Assembly: GCF_023703325.1 (NCBI RefSeq)
Contig: NZ_JAMQGM010000037.1
Location: 62,001 to 126,000 of the forward strand
Direction: 5' to 3'
Origin: Streptomyces meridianus
GTDB lineage: Bacteria > Actinomycetota > Actinomycetes > Streptomycetales > Streptomycetaceae
DNA length: 64,000 nt
Shown: one piece after another, positions 24,779 through 33,077 of the stretch
How positions within the stretch are numbered: the first letter of the stretch is position 1
Layout of the letters: the number at the start of each line of letters is the position of its first letter
Notes under the pieces: generated by a model
What the model was told of the DNA's origin: nothing
Seen by the model: only the letters and a program-made list of their open reading frames with translations
The model's database searches: none
Made by a program: the position numbers and the translations under genes

Positions 24779-25282
24779 ATGAGCAGCGCCCAGCACCACC
24801 TCACGCACATCGACGCGGCGGGTGAGGCCCGCATGGTCGACGTATCGGAGAAGGACGTCACCGCACGCACGGCCACCGCCTCCGGGCGGGTGCTCGTCTC
24901 GCCCCGCGTCGTGGAACTCCTGCGCGGGGAGGGCGTTCCCAAGGGGGACGCCCTCGCCACCGCCCGCATCGCCGGGATCATGGGAGCCAAGCGCACCCCG
25001 GACCTGATCCCGCTGTGCCACCCCTTGGCGGTGTCCGGGGTGAAGGTCGATCTGACGGTCGCCGACGACGCCGTCGAGATCCGGGCCCGGGTGAGGACCA
25101 CCGACCGGACGGGCGTCGAGATGGAGGCGCTGACCGCGGTGACGGTGGCCGCGCTGACGGTCGTGGACATGGTGAAGGCCGTCGACAAGGCCGCCGTCGT
25201 CACCGATGTCCGGGTCGAGGAGAAGACCGGCGGCAAGTCCGGGGACTGGTCGCGACCGGGCCGGGCCGGGGACGCGGCATGA
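24779..25282 (+). CDS. moaC: Cyclic pyranopterin monophosphate synthase
   Basis: A 167-residue enzyme catalysing the second part of the first step of molybdenum-cofactor synthesis (3',8-cH2GTP to cPMP). ATG 24779 gives MSSAQHHLTHIDAAGEARMVDVSEKDVT. The family signatures GDALATARIAGIMGAKRTPDLIPLCHPL (catalytic Lys in MGAKRT and the His/Cys pair) and VEMEALTAVTVAALTVVDMVKA, with KAAVVTDVRVEEKTGGKSG at the end, are complete. It overlaps the next gene by four bases (ATGA), indicating translational coupling. Its moaA partner is not in the window. Confidence 0.95.
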   Translation: MSSAQHHLTHIDAAGEARMVDVSEKDVTARTATASGRVLVSPRVVELLRGEGVPKGDALATARIAGIMGAKRTPDLIPLCHPLAVSGVKVDLTVADDAVEIRARVRTTDRTGVEMEALTAVTVAALTVVDMVKAVDKAAVVTDVRVEEKTGGKSGDWSRPGRAGDAA

Positions 25283-25815
25283 GCGCGCCGGACCACGACG
25301 GGGCAGCGGACGGAGCCGGGCGCCGTCGCGCGCTGGCCGTGACGGTCTCCAACCGGGCCTCGGCCGGCGTTTACGCCGACAAGGGCGGCCCGTTGCTGGT
25401 CGAGGGGCTCTCGGCGATGGGGTTCACCACCGACGGTCCCCGGATCGTCCCCGACGGAGAGCCGGTGGAGGCGGTGCTGCGCGAGGCGGTCGCGGCCGGG
25501 TACGACGTGGTGCTGACCACGGGTGGTACCGGCATCTCGCCGACCGACCGCACACCCGAGATGACCCGCCGCGTCCTGGACCGCGAGGTTCCGGGGATCC
25601 CGGAGGCGATCCGCGCGGAGGGACTGGCGAAGGTGCCGACGGCGGCCCTCTCGCGCGGCCTGGCCGGCGTCGCGGGCGGAACCCTCGTGGTCAACCTGCC
25701 GGGTTCGACCGGCGGGGTGCGTGACGGCCTGGCCGTCCTCGAGCGGCTGCTGGTCCACGCCGTCGACCAGATCCGCGGCGGCGACCACGCCGGGTCTGCC
25801 GGGAGTTCGAACTGA
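25279..25815 (+). CDS. mog: Molybdopterin-binding MogA/MoaB-type protein
   Basis: A 178-residue MoCF-biosynthesis-domain protein that adenylylates molybdopterin before metal insertion. The start ATG 25279 overlaps the moaC stop. It has ALAVTVSNRASAGVYADKGGPLLVEGL, the MPT loop VVLTTGGTGISPTDRTPEMTRRV, and VNLPGSTGGVRDGLAVLERLL, all standard. A short Gly/Asp/Ala-rich N-terminal extension of about 15 residues precedes the domain. The stop TGA overlaps the CTG start proposed for the next gene. Confidence 0.93.
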   Translation: MSAPDHDGAADGAGRRRALAVTVSNRASAGVYADKGGPLLVEGLSAMGFTTDGPRIVPDGEPVEAVLREAVAAGYDVVLTTGGTGISPTDRTPEMTRRVLDREVPGIPEAIRAEGLAKVPTAALSRGLAGVAGGTLVVNLPGSTGGVRDGLAVLERLLVHAVDQIRGGDHAGSAGSSN

Positions 25816-26435
25816 ACGCCCCGTGGCCGGTCGAGCTGGCGGACCGCGACGTGCGGCTGCGCCCCATAAGGCTGCGGGACCATGCCGCCTGGCGTGAGGT
25901 CAATCTGCGGAACCGGGACTGGCTGCGCCCGTGGGAGGCGACCGTTCCACCGCCGGGTCCGCGCGGGCCGGTGGCCCGGCGTCCGTCCTACCGGCAGATG
26001 GTGCGGCATCTGCGGACCGAGGCACACCAGGGCCGGATGCTGCCGTTCGTGATCGACTACCGGGGCCGGCTGGCCGGGCAGTTGACGGTCGCCGGCATCA
26101 CCTGGGGCTCGATGTGCTCGGCCCACATCGGGTACTGGGTGGACCGGGCGGTGGCCGGACGGGGCGTCATGCCGACCGCGGTGGCGCTGGTGACCGACCA
26201 CTGTTTCCGGACGGTGGGACTGCACCGGGTCGAGGTCTGCATCCGGCCGGAGAACACGCCGAGCCGTCGCGTCGTCGAGAAAATCGGATTCCGCGAGGAG
26301 GGGCTGAGGCCGCGTTATCTTCACATCGACGGCGCTTGGCGTGACCATCTCGTCTACGCGCTGACGGCGGAGGAGATTCCTGGTGGCCTGCTCACCCGTT
26401 GGCACCGGGAACAGTCCAACGCAGGCCACAAATAA
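25812..26435 (+). CDS. GNAT acetyltransferase, RimJ/RimL type
   Basis: A 207-residue acetyl-CoA-dependent N-acetyltransferase. Conserved sequence begins before the first GTG (25851), at LNAPWPVELADRDVRLRPIRLRDHAAW. I therefore place the start at CTG 25812, overlapping the mog stop (CTGA) with GGGAG seven bases upstream. If CTG is not used, GTG 25851 gives 194 residues. The fold is evident in HIGYWVDRAVAGRGVMPTAVALVTDHCF (acetyl-CoA loop near residue 120) and VEVCIRPENTPSRRVVEKIGFREEGLRPRYLHIDG. RimJ-like enzymes acetylate protein N-termini. It is retained between mog and sepX in many streptomycetes. Confidence 0.88.
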   Translation: MNAPWPVELADRDVRLRPIRLRDHAAWREVNLRNRDWLRPWEATVPPPGPRGPVARRPSYRQMVRHLRTEAHQGRMLPFVIDYRGRLAGQLTVAGITWGSMCSAHIGYWVDRAVAGRGVMPTAVALVTDHCFRTVGLHRVEVCIRPENTPSRRVVEKIGFREEGLRPRYLHIDGAWRDHLVYALTAEEIPGGLLTRWHREQSNAGHK

Positions 26436-26587
26436 AATATGTGTTCGAAATAGTTCAGCAATTGGCCACATTCTGCAGACGGTTGATCGCATCAATCACA
26501 AAAAAGTCTCGAGATATGAGCTAGATCGTGCGACACACCGAGCCAATTGGCGGATGGCCTCATGCGAACCCCTCTACCGTGTGAGAT

Positions 26588-27694
26588 GTGAGCAGCAGCG
26601 GCCTCATCTATGCAGTCATCGTCGGGGCCTGGGCCGCCTACCTGGTGCCGATGTGGCTCCGAAGGCAGGACGAGCTCAACGAAGCCCGTCCGACGGAACG
26701 CTTCAGCACCGCCATCCGGTTGCTCTCCGGACGGGCGGGAATGGAGCGCCGGTACGCCAAGGAGCTGGACGAGCGCTACGCCGGGGAAGCGGAGGCCCTC
26801 GGTGACGGGGGACCGGCCGATCCGGACGACGGCACCACCGGCCCGGACGTCGTGACCGACTCGGTCGACGTCCGGTCCTTCGCCGTTTCCGCTTCCGCCG
26901 ATGCTCCCTGTCCCGACGGCGCAGAAGCCCCGGCCGACGCTCCGCCGAGCCGTACGCCGGCCCGCCCCGGGCACACCGGTGCGGAACGCCGGGCGCGCTC
27001 GAAGGTCCTGGCCCGGCGCAGACGCACCACGATGGTGCTCTTCCTGGCCTTCACCCTCGGGGCGATCGTGGCGGCCGTCGGGGGGCTCGCCTTCCTGTGG
27101 GCGCCCGTGGTGCCGGCGCTGCTGCTCAGCGCCTACATCGTGCATCTGCGGGCTCAGGAGCGCCGCCGCTTCGCGTTCACCATGGACCAGCGGCGGGCCG
27201 AGGCCGCGGCGCAGCGGCTCAGGGAGCGGGATCGGCGGACGCGGCAGGAGGTCCGGGATCCCGGCGGCGAGAACGACACGGTACGGGCGCCCGCCCCCGA
27301 CCCGGAGATGGTGACCGTCCGGGTGCCCGCCCCGGCGTCCCCGCACGCTGCGGGCCGCCGGGCACTGGTCGAGCAGACCGATCACGCCGAGTGGGTCGAC
27401 CAGCAGCGGGAGCGCCGTCCGGCGGACGGCGAGAGCTGGGAGCCGGTGCCGGTTCCGCTGCCCACCTACGTGACGGCCCCGGTGGCGCCGCGCGCCGCCG
27501 CCCGTGTCGACCTGGAGGCGGGCGATGCGTGGAGCTCGGCCCGGTCCGGCTCCGCCGAGCCGGCCGTGGACCTGCCCGAGCAGGCCGCCGGGCCCGGTGG
27601 GGCGTCCGCGGAGCGCCGGCCCCGGGAGCGCGGACGCACGCCGCTCTTCGACCAGTACGCCGACGAGGACCGGCCCCGCGCTGCCAACGAGTGA
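26588..27694 (+). CDS. sepX: Divisome membrane protein SepX / GlpR
   Basis: A 368-residue membrane protein from GTG 26588. TM1 is at the very N-terminus (GLIYAVIVGAWAAYLVPMWLRR), followed by the conserved QDELNEARPTERFSTAIRLLSGR. A variable acidic stretch leads to RRRTTMVLFLAFTLGAIVAAVGGLAFLWAPVVPALLLSAYIVHLRAQERRRFAFTMDQRRAEA, holding two further TM segments about residues 143-185. A long disordered Pro/Arg/Ala-rich cytosolic tail follows. This layout matches SepX of Streptomyces, a cell-division protein, and GlpR, the corynebacterial receptor for gephyrin-like Glp. An AT-rich 150-base gap before it may hold its own promoter. Confidence 0.85.
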   Translation: MSSSGLIYAVIVGAWAAYLVPMWLRRQDELNEARPTERFSTAIRLLSGRAGMERRYAKELDERYAGEAEALGDGGPADPDDGTTGPDVVTDSVDVRSFAVSASADAPCPDGAEAPADAPPSRTPARPGHTGAERRARSKVLARRRRTTMVLFLAFTLGAIVAAVGGLAFLWAPVVPALLLSAYIVHLRAQERRRFAFTMDQRRAEAAAQRLRERDRRTRQEVRDPGGENDTVRAPAPDPEMVTVRVPAPASPHAAGRRALVEQTDHAEWVDQQRERRPADGESWEPVPVPLPTYVTAPVAPRAAARVDLEAGDAWSSARSGSAEPAVDLPEQAAGPGGASAERRPRERGRTPLFDQYADEDRPRAANE

Positions 27695-27741
27695 CGCCCG
27701 CGCCTCCGCCCCACGGGGACCGTGCTGACCAGCGGGGAGAG

Positions 27742-27757
27742 CGCCCCCGCGGGGGCG
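27742..27757. terminator. GC palindrome after sepX
   Basis: CGCCCCCG-CGGGGGCG is a perfect 16-base dyad 48 bases past the sepX stop and ahead of the tRNA. It could form a cruciform or short hairpin that separates the two transcription units. Confidence 0.35.
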
Positions 27758-27811
27758 GGGATCGGATTTCCGACCAGCCCGCTCGGGGTGCTAGAGTCTC
27801 ACTCGTCGCAA

Positions 27812-27885
27812 GGGCCTGTGGCGCAGTCTGGTAGCGCACCTCGTTCGCATCGAGGGGGTCAGGAGTTCAAATCTCCTCAGGTCCA
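27812..27885 (+). tRNA. tRNA-Ala (anticodon CGC)
   Basis: A 74-nt cloverleaf. Acceptor GGGCCTG pairs with CAGGTCC (one G-T pair), the D arm contains GCGC...GCGC, and the anticodon stem CCTCG/CGAGG has loop TTCGCAT, placing CGC at 34-36. The T arm contains GGAGTTCAAATCTCC, and the discriminator is A. It decodes GCG, a heavily used alanine codon here. A TAGAGT -10-like hexamer lies at 27792-27797. CCA is not encoded. Confidence 0.95.
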
Positions 27886-27898
27886 CAGACAGACACCG

Positions 27899-27971
27899 AG
27901 ATCCCGCCCGATCACATCGATCCGGCGGGATCTTCGCGTTGGCCGGGGCTCCTCCGATCGGAGCCCCGGCC
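27899..27971. terminator. Two successive hairpins between tRNA-Ala and the 2-MIB operon
   Basis: The first stem, AGATCCCGCC (27899-27908) with 27924-27933, follows the tRNA closely. The second is a perfect 12-bp stem, GGCCGGGGCTCC (27941-27952) with 27960-27971. Together they insulate the tRNA from the convergent terpene operon. Confidence 0.75.
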
Positions 27972-27987
27972 CTTGCGGGGCGGTCGG

Positions 27988-28878
27988 TCAGACGCGGTCC
28001 GCCGCGATCAGGAGGTACTGGAAGGAGCCGTCCTTGTACGCCTTGATGAACGCCTCCTCGATTCCGGTGACCAGCGAAGACGTGGCCCTCAGCTCCCAGT
28101 AGGACAGCGTCGCGGCCGTCAGGTCGACGACGGCCTGCGGTACGAGACGGTGGTCGGCCATGGCGCGCAGGTACTCGCGCCGGGAATGGATGTTGCACTC
28201 GAAGTGCGCGTTGATCCGGGAGACCCACTTCGACGGCTGGCCGTAACACGGGTTCCAGCAGCCGGTGATGGTGACGTAGCGGCCGCCCGCGGCCAGGACG
28301 CGGGAGTGCTCGGCGAAGAGGTCGTCCAGGTCGACGTACATGCTCGACTCGTTGTTCCACGATCCCGCGACGCGCCCCGTCTCGAAGGGCATGCCGAGCA
28401 TGTTGCACACGCGGGCCCGGACGTGGTCCTCGATGCCGAGTTCACGGGCGCGCCCGTTGGCGAAGTCGGCCTGCTTGGCGGACAGGGTGACGCCCTCGAC
28501 CGTGCAGCCGAACCGCTGATGGGCCATCACCATCGAACCGCCCCGGCCGCAGCCGGCGTCCACGAGTGTGGCGTCCCGCCCGACGGGGCCCAGGTGGTTC
28601 AGGAGGACCTCGGCCTGTGCCGACTCCAGGCGGTGGAGTTCGGCGATCAGGCGCTTCTCGTAGCCGCTGTCGCCGGGGTCGCCGAGGGCGGCGCGGTCGA
28701 CGTCGCCGATGCCGTAGTGGTGGTGGTAGAGCCCGTCGACGTCGCCGAGACGCAGGTTCACGGGCCTGGCTTCCTGGTCCCAGTAGCGGGCGATGTCCCC
28801 CTGGTAGGGCGACGCCGGGGCGGGGACGAACGGGGAAGTGCCGGTGGTGAGCTCGGTGCTGGTCACAGAGAAGTCCAC
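27988..28878 (-). CDS. gppmt: Geranyl diphosphate 2-C-methyltransferase
   Basis: A 296-residue SAM-dependent C-methyltransferase that methylates geranyl diphosphate at C2, giving the C11 precursor of 2-methylisoborneol. The start is GTG 28878. The N-terminal part YQGDIARYWDQEARPVNLRLGDVDGLYHHHYGIGDVD is characteristic of this enzyme. The SAM motif is LVDAGCGRGGSMVMAHQRFG, with SWNNESSMYVDLDDLFAEHSRVLAAGG and ITGCWNPCYGQPSKWVSRINAHFECNIHSR later on. It follows the terpene cyclase gene by only three bases, so the two are coupled. Soluble; last gene of the operon, ending at the tRNA-side hairpins. Confidence 0.95.
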   Translation of the reverse strand: MDFSVTSTELTTGTSPFVPAPASPYQGDIARYWDQEARPVNLRLGDVDGLYHHHYGIGDVDRAALGDPGDSGYEKRLIAELHRLESAQAEVLLNHLGPVGRDATLVDAGCGRGGSMVMAHQRFGCTVEGVTLSAKQADFANGRARELGIEDHVRARVCNMLGMPFETGRVAGSWNNESSMYVDLDDLFAEHSRVLAAGGRYVTITGCWNPCYGQPSKWVSRINAHFECNIHSRREYLRAMADHRLVPQAVVDLTAATLSYWELRATSSLVTGIEEAFIKAYKDGSFQYLLIAADRV

Positions 28879-28881
28879 TCC

Positions 28882-30207
28882 TTACCAGAAGTCGGGCAGG
28901 CTGTAGCGATAGGTGTTGGTCCGGTGCCAGTAGTGGTTGCCGTCGACCCATACGGCGACCCCCCGCAGGAAGCGCAGGACGCTCGGGAAGGGGCAGGCGG
29001 CGGCCAGGGCGGCCGACTCGGCTTCGAAGTCGTGCATGAGGTCGTTGTGGACCTCGACCGCCTTCAGATAGGCGTCCCGGTCGGACATGCCCTCACGTTC
29101 GGCGATCACCACGGGCAGGTTCAGATGCCGCCCGGGGGCGGCGAGTTCCTTGGTGTACGAGTACAGGTCGTTGACGATGGTGGTGGCGTTGCCGGCGAGG
29201 GCGATGACCCGCTGCACGGCGGGCTGCGCGTGCAGGTCGGCGGGCATTTCGTAGCCCCCGACGGTGTCGGTGATGGTCGGGCAGGGACGGAAGTTGTTGA
29301 ACTGGCGCATCGCCAGGTACTCCCACACCTCGGGCACGTGATCCGTCTCGGCCCACGCGGCCTCGGCGAGGTACCCCAGGTGCAGACGGGCCATGTCGTG
29401 CCGGAACCGGTCGGCCTGCGAGGGGGTGGCCCGCCGGAGGAAGTACTCCATCGCGGAGCGGTAGGCACGCCGGGGTGCGTCGGACCGGAGGGACTCCGTC
29501 CACGCGGGTTCGTACTCCTTCGTGGTGTGCAGCGGGTCGAGGGCGGTGTGCGCCAGCAGGAGGCGACTGCCGAGGCCGACGGGTGAGCCGCCGTGGTCCT
29601 CGCAGTAGCAGTCGTCGACGGCGTTCTCGGCGACCATCAGCCGGGTGGCGATCATCAGGTGGTCGACGGTCGGGGCGTCCGGATGGCAGGCGACCATGTA
29701 GCGGCCGACGGAGAAGCCGTCGAACTGGTCCTCCCACTCCGGGGGGAAGGCCTGCACCTCGTCCACCGCCCAGGCCTTGATCCTGCGGCCGACCTCCGCC
29801 ACCCGCGCCGGGTCGGGCTCCGGCACCGGGTGGTGGTGGAGCCCGGGAACGGGTTCGCCCTCCGCCGCTTGCGCGGGGGACGGGGGAGTCGGGGGGTTCC
29901 GGCGACGGGCCGGGTGCAGGCTCGTCGTGCCCAGACCGCTCGGGCCGCGCAGAATCCGTTCCAGGGCAGAGGCGATGTCGCGCGTGGTGCCGGTGCCGGT
30001 GCCGGGCCCGGGGACGTCTGCCGGGACGACTCCCGCGGTGCGGACGGGTACGGCTGGCGGGCCCGGCAGGGCGGGGCGCGTGCGGCCGACGGCTTCCGTG
30101 CCGGTCGCGTGGGTGCTGGTGCTGGTGCTGTTGCGGGTGCGGGCGGCTGGGCGGTCCGCAGTGGCGCGCGGGCCGGACTGCGGAGGGGAAAGCCCGGGGT
30201 CGGACAT
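28882..30207 (-). CDS. 2-methylisoborneol synthase (class I terpene cyclase)
   Basis: A 441-residue cyclase turning 2-methyl-GPP into the earthy odorant 2-methylisoborneol. Start ATG 30207 (MSDPGLSPPQSGPRA). Residues 1-130 are disordered, rich in Pro, Gly, Thr and Arg, with one short helical segment (TRDIASALERILRGPSGLGTTSLHP, about 75-99). The catalytic domain has the metal motif D198-D199-C-Y-C-E-D204 and the second motif N346-D-L-Y-S350-Y-T-K-E354, with RPCPTITDT and GNATTIVND around it. In related operons the disordered N-terminus directs the enzyme into the encapsulin shell encoded upstream. All residues needed for activity are present. Confidence 0.96.
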   Translation of the reverse strand: MSDPGLSPPQSGPRATADRPAARTRNSTSTSTHATGTEAVGRTRPALPGPPAVPVRTAGVVPADVPGPGTGTGTTRDIASALERILRGPSGLGTTSLHPARRRNPPTPPSPAQAAEGEPVPGLHHHPVPEPDPARVAEVGRRIKAWAVDEVQAFPPEWEDQFDGFSVGRYMVACHPDAPTVDHLMIATRLMVAENAVDDCYCEDHGGSPVGLGSRLLLAHTALDPLHTTKEYEPAWTESLRSDAPRRAYRSAMEYFLRRATPSQADRFRHDMARLHLGYLAEAAWAETDHVPEVWEYLAMRQFNNFRPCPTITDTVGGYEMPADLHAQPAVQRVIALAGNATTIVNDLYSYTKELAAPGRHLNLPVVIAEREGMSDRDAYLKAVEVHNDLMHDFEAESAALAAACPFPSVLRFLRGVAVWVDGNHYWHRTNTYRYSLPDFW

Positions 30208-30308
30208 CCGTGACTCCTTGGCGTGATGGCGGGCTGAGCCGGTTGACGACCGGTGCCGCCCGGCCCGGAAGGGTCCGGGCCGGCCGTCCTGTCCGTCCGA
30301 CGGCCCCG

Positions 30309-31724
30309 TCACCGGTCGCGCAGCCGGGCGATCTGCACGTTCTCCAGCACGCCGAGTGCGTCGGGGACCAGGACGGCGGCGGAGTAGTAGGTGGTGACCA
30401 GGTACGAGATGACCGCCTGCTCGTCGACGCCCATGAAGCGCACCGACAGGCCCGGCTCGTACTCCTCCGGCAGGCCGGTCTGCCGCAGACCGATGACACC
30501 CTGGTTGTCGGCTCCGGTCCGCATGGCGAGGATCGAGCTCGTGTTCTCCTGGCTGACGGGAATCTTGTTGCAGGGCAGGATGGGGACCCCGCGCCAGGCC
30601 GGGACCTGCTGCCCGCCGAGGTCGACGTGGTCGGGGTAGAGCCCGCGGGCGTTGAACTCCCGCCCGATCGCCGCGATCGTCCGGGGGTGGGCGAGGAAGA
30701 GCTCGGTGCCGCGGCGGCGGCAGAGCAGCTCGTCGAGGTCGTCCGGAGTGGGCGGACCGGAGTGGGTCTGAATCCGCTGCTTGAAGGCGGCGTTGTGGAG
30801 CAGACCGAACTCCCGGTTGTTGATCAGCTCATGCTCCTGCCGCTCGCGCAACGCCTCGATGGTGAGCCGGAGTTGCTCCTCCGTCTGGTTCATCGGCTCG
30901 TTGTAGAGGTCGGCGACCCGGGTGTGGACCCGCAGAACCGTCTGAGCGACGGAGAGTTCGTACTCGCGCGGGTTGAGTTCGTAGTCGACGAAGGCGCCCG
31001 GCAGTCGGGCCTCGCCGATGTGGCCGGACGACATCGCGATCTCGGCCTCGCCGTGGCGGTTCTGCCGCGGGCGGGGCAGGGCTCCGACCTGTCGAACGTG
31101 CTCCCGGAGGCCCGGAGCCGTGGACAGCACGGCCTCGAAGTCGGCGCGGGACAGGGTGAGCAGGGTGCCGGCGGTCTCGGCCGTGGCGGTGCAGTCCCAC
31201 CGGGCGTCGGCGTCCAGCAGGGCGTCCTCGCCGAACCGGTCGCCGTCGGCGAGCACGGCGACGGCGACCTCGTCGCCGTACTTGCCGACGGAGGTCCGGC
31301 TGATCCGGCCGTGGGCGATCAGATGGACCTGCTTGGCGAGGGTGCCGCGCTCGGCCAGGACCTCGCCGGGGCGGAAGTCGCGCTGGACGCACCGGTCGGC
31401 GATCGCGGTCAGCACCTCGACCTCCTCGAAGCCGCGCAGCACCGCCAGTTCGCCGAGCTCGCGGGGGATCACCCGCACGTCGGCGCCGTCCTGGACGAAC
31501 TCGATGCGCCCGTCCCCGACGGTGTGGCTCAGCCGGCGGTTCACCCGGTAGGTGCCGCCCTTGGCCTCCACCCAGGGGATCATCCGCAGCAGCCAGCGGG
31601 AGGTGATCTCCTGCATCTGCGGAGCGGACTTGGCCGTGGTGGCGAGATTGCGGGCGGCCGCTGTGCTCAGGCTGGACTGCTGCGGCATCTCTGGCTGCGC
31701 TTCCGGGCCGGTCTCTACGGTCAT
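30309..31724 (-). CDS. Family 2B encapsulin shell protein with cyclic-nucleotide-binding domain
   Basis: A 471-residue protein, long annotated as a Crp-like or EshA-like regulator but now recognised as the shell of the 2-MIB nanocompartment. It has an encapsulin N-arm and HK97-type fold parts (LATTAKSAPQMQEITSRWLLRMIPWVEAKGGTYRVNRRL; later VDYELNPREYELSVAQTVLRVHTRVADLYN and the C-terminal GLSVRFMGVDEQAVISYLVTTYYSAAVL). A cNMP-binding insertion occupies about residues 95-215 (GFEEVEVLTAIADRCVQRDFRPGEVLAERG, DGDRFGEDALLD, RWDCTATAETAG). It has no helix-turn-helix, which argues against a transcription factor. First gene of the operon; 101 bases to the cyclase. Confidence 0.9.
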   Translation of the reverse strand: MTVETGPEAQPEMPQQSSLSTAAARNLATTAKSAPQMQEITSRWLLRMIPWVEAKGGTYRVNRRLSHTVGDGRIEFVQDGADVRVIPRELGELAVLRGFEEVEVLTAIADRCVQRDFRPGEVLAERGTLAKQVHLIAHGRISRTSVGKYGDEVAVAVLADGDRFGEDALLDADARWDCTATAETAGTLLTLSRADFEAVLSTAPGLREHVRQVGALPRPRQNRHGEAEIAMSSGHIGEARLPGAFVDYELNPREYELSVAQTVLRVHTRVADLYNEPMNQTEEQLRLTIEALRERQEHELINNREFGLLHNAAFKQRIQTHSGPPTPDDLDELLCRRRGTELFLAHPRTIAAIGREFNARGLYPDHVDLGGQQVPAWRGVPILPCNKIPVSQENTSSILAMRTGADNQGVIGLRQTGLPEEYEPGLSVRFMGVDEQAVISYLVTTYYSAAVLVPDALGVLENVQIARLRDR

Positions 31725-32099
31725 CGGGCGAACTCTCCTTCGTGTGGGGGTGATCGGCAGGCGTGCGCCGACCGGTGAAAGAGGGAGGGGGAAGGTGAAT
31801 CACGGGCAATCCGTCCGGATGCCGAGGAACGCTAGTGGCCGGTGTGCCCGGCCGGCTCCGGGAAGCCGGTGCCGTTACCTCGATGCAGCGATCTTGATCG
31901 ACGCCGGGTTTATCCAGACAACCGATGGCATTCGGGGTGCCGGTCTGGGTGCGCCCGGGAAGGGGCGGATGGCGCGCGGTGGCGTGACACCGGTTGCCGG
32001 GAGCGCCCGGAGGGGGCGTGTTGCCCACCTCTCGGCGGACCGGCTGCCCGCAGGCCAGAATGGGCCGACGCGGCGAAGGCGACGGCGGAAGGGGCGCGC
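31725..32099. other. Divergent promoter region of the 2-MIB operon and aldo/keto reductase
   Basis: About 375 bases without a supported gene. It must hold the minus-strand promoter of the encapsulin-cyclase-methyltransferase operon and the plus-strand promoter of the reductase gene. A TTGTCT -35-like hexamer on the minus strand sits near 31920, with no convincing -10. No operator dyad of note was seen. Confidence 0.45.
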
Positions 32100-33077
32100 A
32101 TGCGGACCAGCCGGCTCGGACGCAGTGCGGTGGAGGTCACGGAACTCGGCCTCGGCGGCGGGCCGCTGGGCAATCTCTTCACCGCCGTGGACGACGACGC
32201 CGCCGCCGCGACGCTCGCCGCCGCCTGGGACTGCGGGATCCGCTTCTTCGACACCTCGCCGCATTACGGCCTCGGCCTGTCCGAGCGTCGTACGGGCAAC
32301 TTCCTGCACGGGAAGCCGCGGGCGGAGTTCACCCTGTCGACGAAGGCCGGCCGGCTGCTCGTCCCGCAGGATCCGGCGGGAGGGACGGACGAGAGGTTCG
32401 CGGTGCCCGCCACGCACCGCCGGGTCTGGGACTTCTCGCGCGACGGCGTCCGGCGCAGCCTTCAGGAATCGCTGGACCGCATGGGCACCGACCGGGTCGA
32501 CGTGCTGCTCCTTCATGACGCGGAGGAGCACTTCGAGACGGCGCTGCGCCACGGCTGGCCCGCACTCGCCGAACTGCGCGCCCAGGGTGTCGTGGGCGCC
32601 GTGGGCGCGGGTATGCACGACACCGCCCTGCTGGCCCGTCTCGTCCGGGAGGCCGATCTCGACGTGGTGATGCTGTCCGGCCGCTGCACTCTGCTCGAGC
32701 GGAGTGCACTCGACGAACTCCTGCCCGCCTGCGCGGAGCGAGGCGTCTCCGTTCTCGCCGCATCCGTCTTCAACTCCGGCCTGCTCGCCTCGGCCCGGCC
32801 CGCCGCGGGCGCCATGTTCGACTACGCGCCGGCCCCACCGGAGTTGCTGCGCCGGGCGCACCGGATCGCCGACGTCTGCGCGGCGCATGCGGTGACGCTG
32901 CCACAGGCGGCGATGGCCTTCCCTCTGCTGCACCCAGCGGTCGTCGGCGTCGTGGTGGGCATGCGCTCTGCCGCCGAAGTGCGCAGCGACGTCGAGGCGT
33001 TCGAGACCGGGGTGCCCGGCGGGCTGTGGACGGATCTGCGCGAGGCCGGTCTGCTGGGCGAGCAGCTATCCGGTTGA
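32100..33077 (+). CDS. Aldo/keto reductase, aldose (L-fucose/D-threo-aldose) dehydrogenase type
   Basis: A 325-residue NAD(P)-dependent oxidoreductase of TIM-barrel fold. ATG 32100 follows AAGGGGCGCGC and gives the family start MRTSRLGRSAVEVTELGLGGGPLGN; the longer upstream frame is not conserved. Catalytic Asp and Tyr are in FFDTSPHYGLGLSERR, Lys in LSTKAGRLL and His in VLLLHDAEEHFE. GVGVGMRSAAEV-type cofactor contacts appear as VVGVVVGMRSAAEVRSDVEAF. The subgroup with this HRRVWDFSRDGVRRSLQESLDRMG segment oxidises L-fucose or related aldoses. Monocistronic as far as can be seen. Exact sugar unknown. Confidence 0.9.
   Translation: MRTSRLGRSAVEVTELGLGGGPLGNLFTAVDDDAAAATLAAAWDCGIRFFDTSPHYGLGLSERRTGNFLHGKPRAEFTLSTKAGRLLVPQDPAGGTDERFAVPATHRRVWDFSRDGVRRSLQESLDRMGTDRVDVLLLHDAEEHFETALRHGWPALAELRAQGVVGAVGAGMHDTALLARLVREADLDVVMLSGRCTLLERSALDELLPACAERGVSVLAASVFNSGLLASARPAAGAMFDYAPAPPELLRRAHRIADVCAAHAVTLPQAAMAFPLLHPAVVGVVVGMRSAAEVRSDVEAFETGVPGGLWTDLREAGLLGEQLSG

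Noticed and set aside
30309..31724. Crp-family transcription factor call for the cNMP-binding protein
   Set aside because: There is no helix-turn-helix after the nucleotide-binding domain, and the rest of the chain fits an encapsulin shell in a 2-MIB operon.
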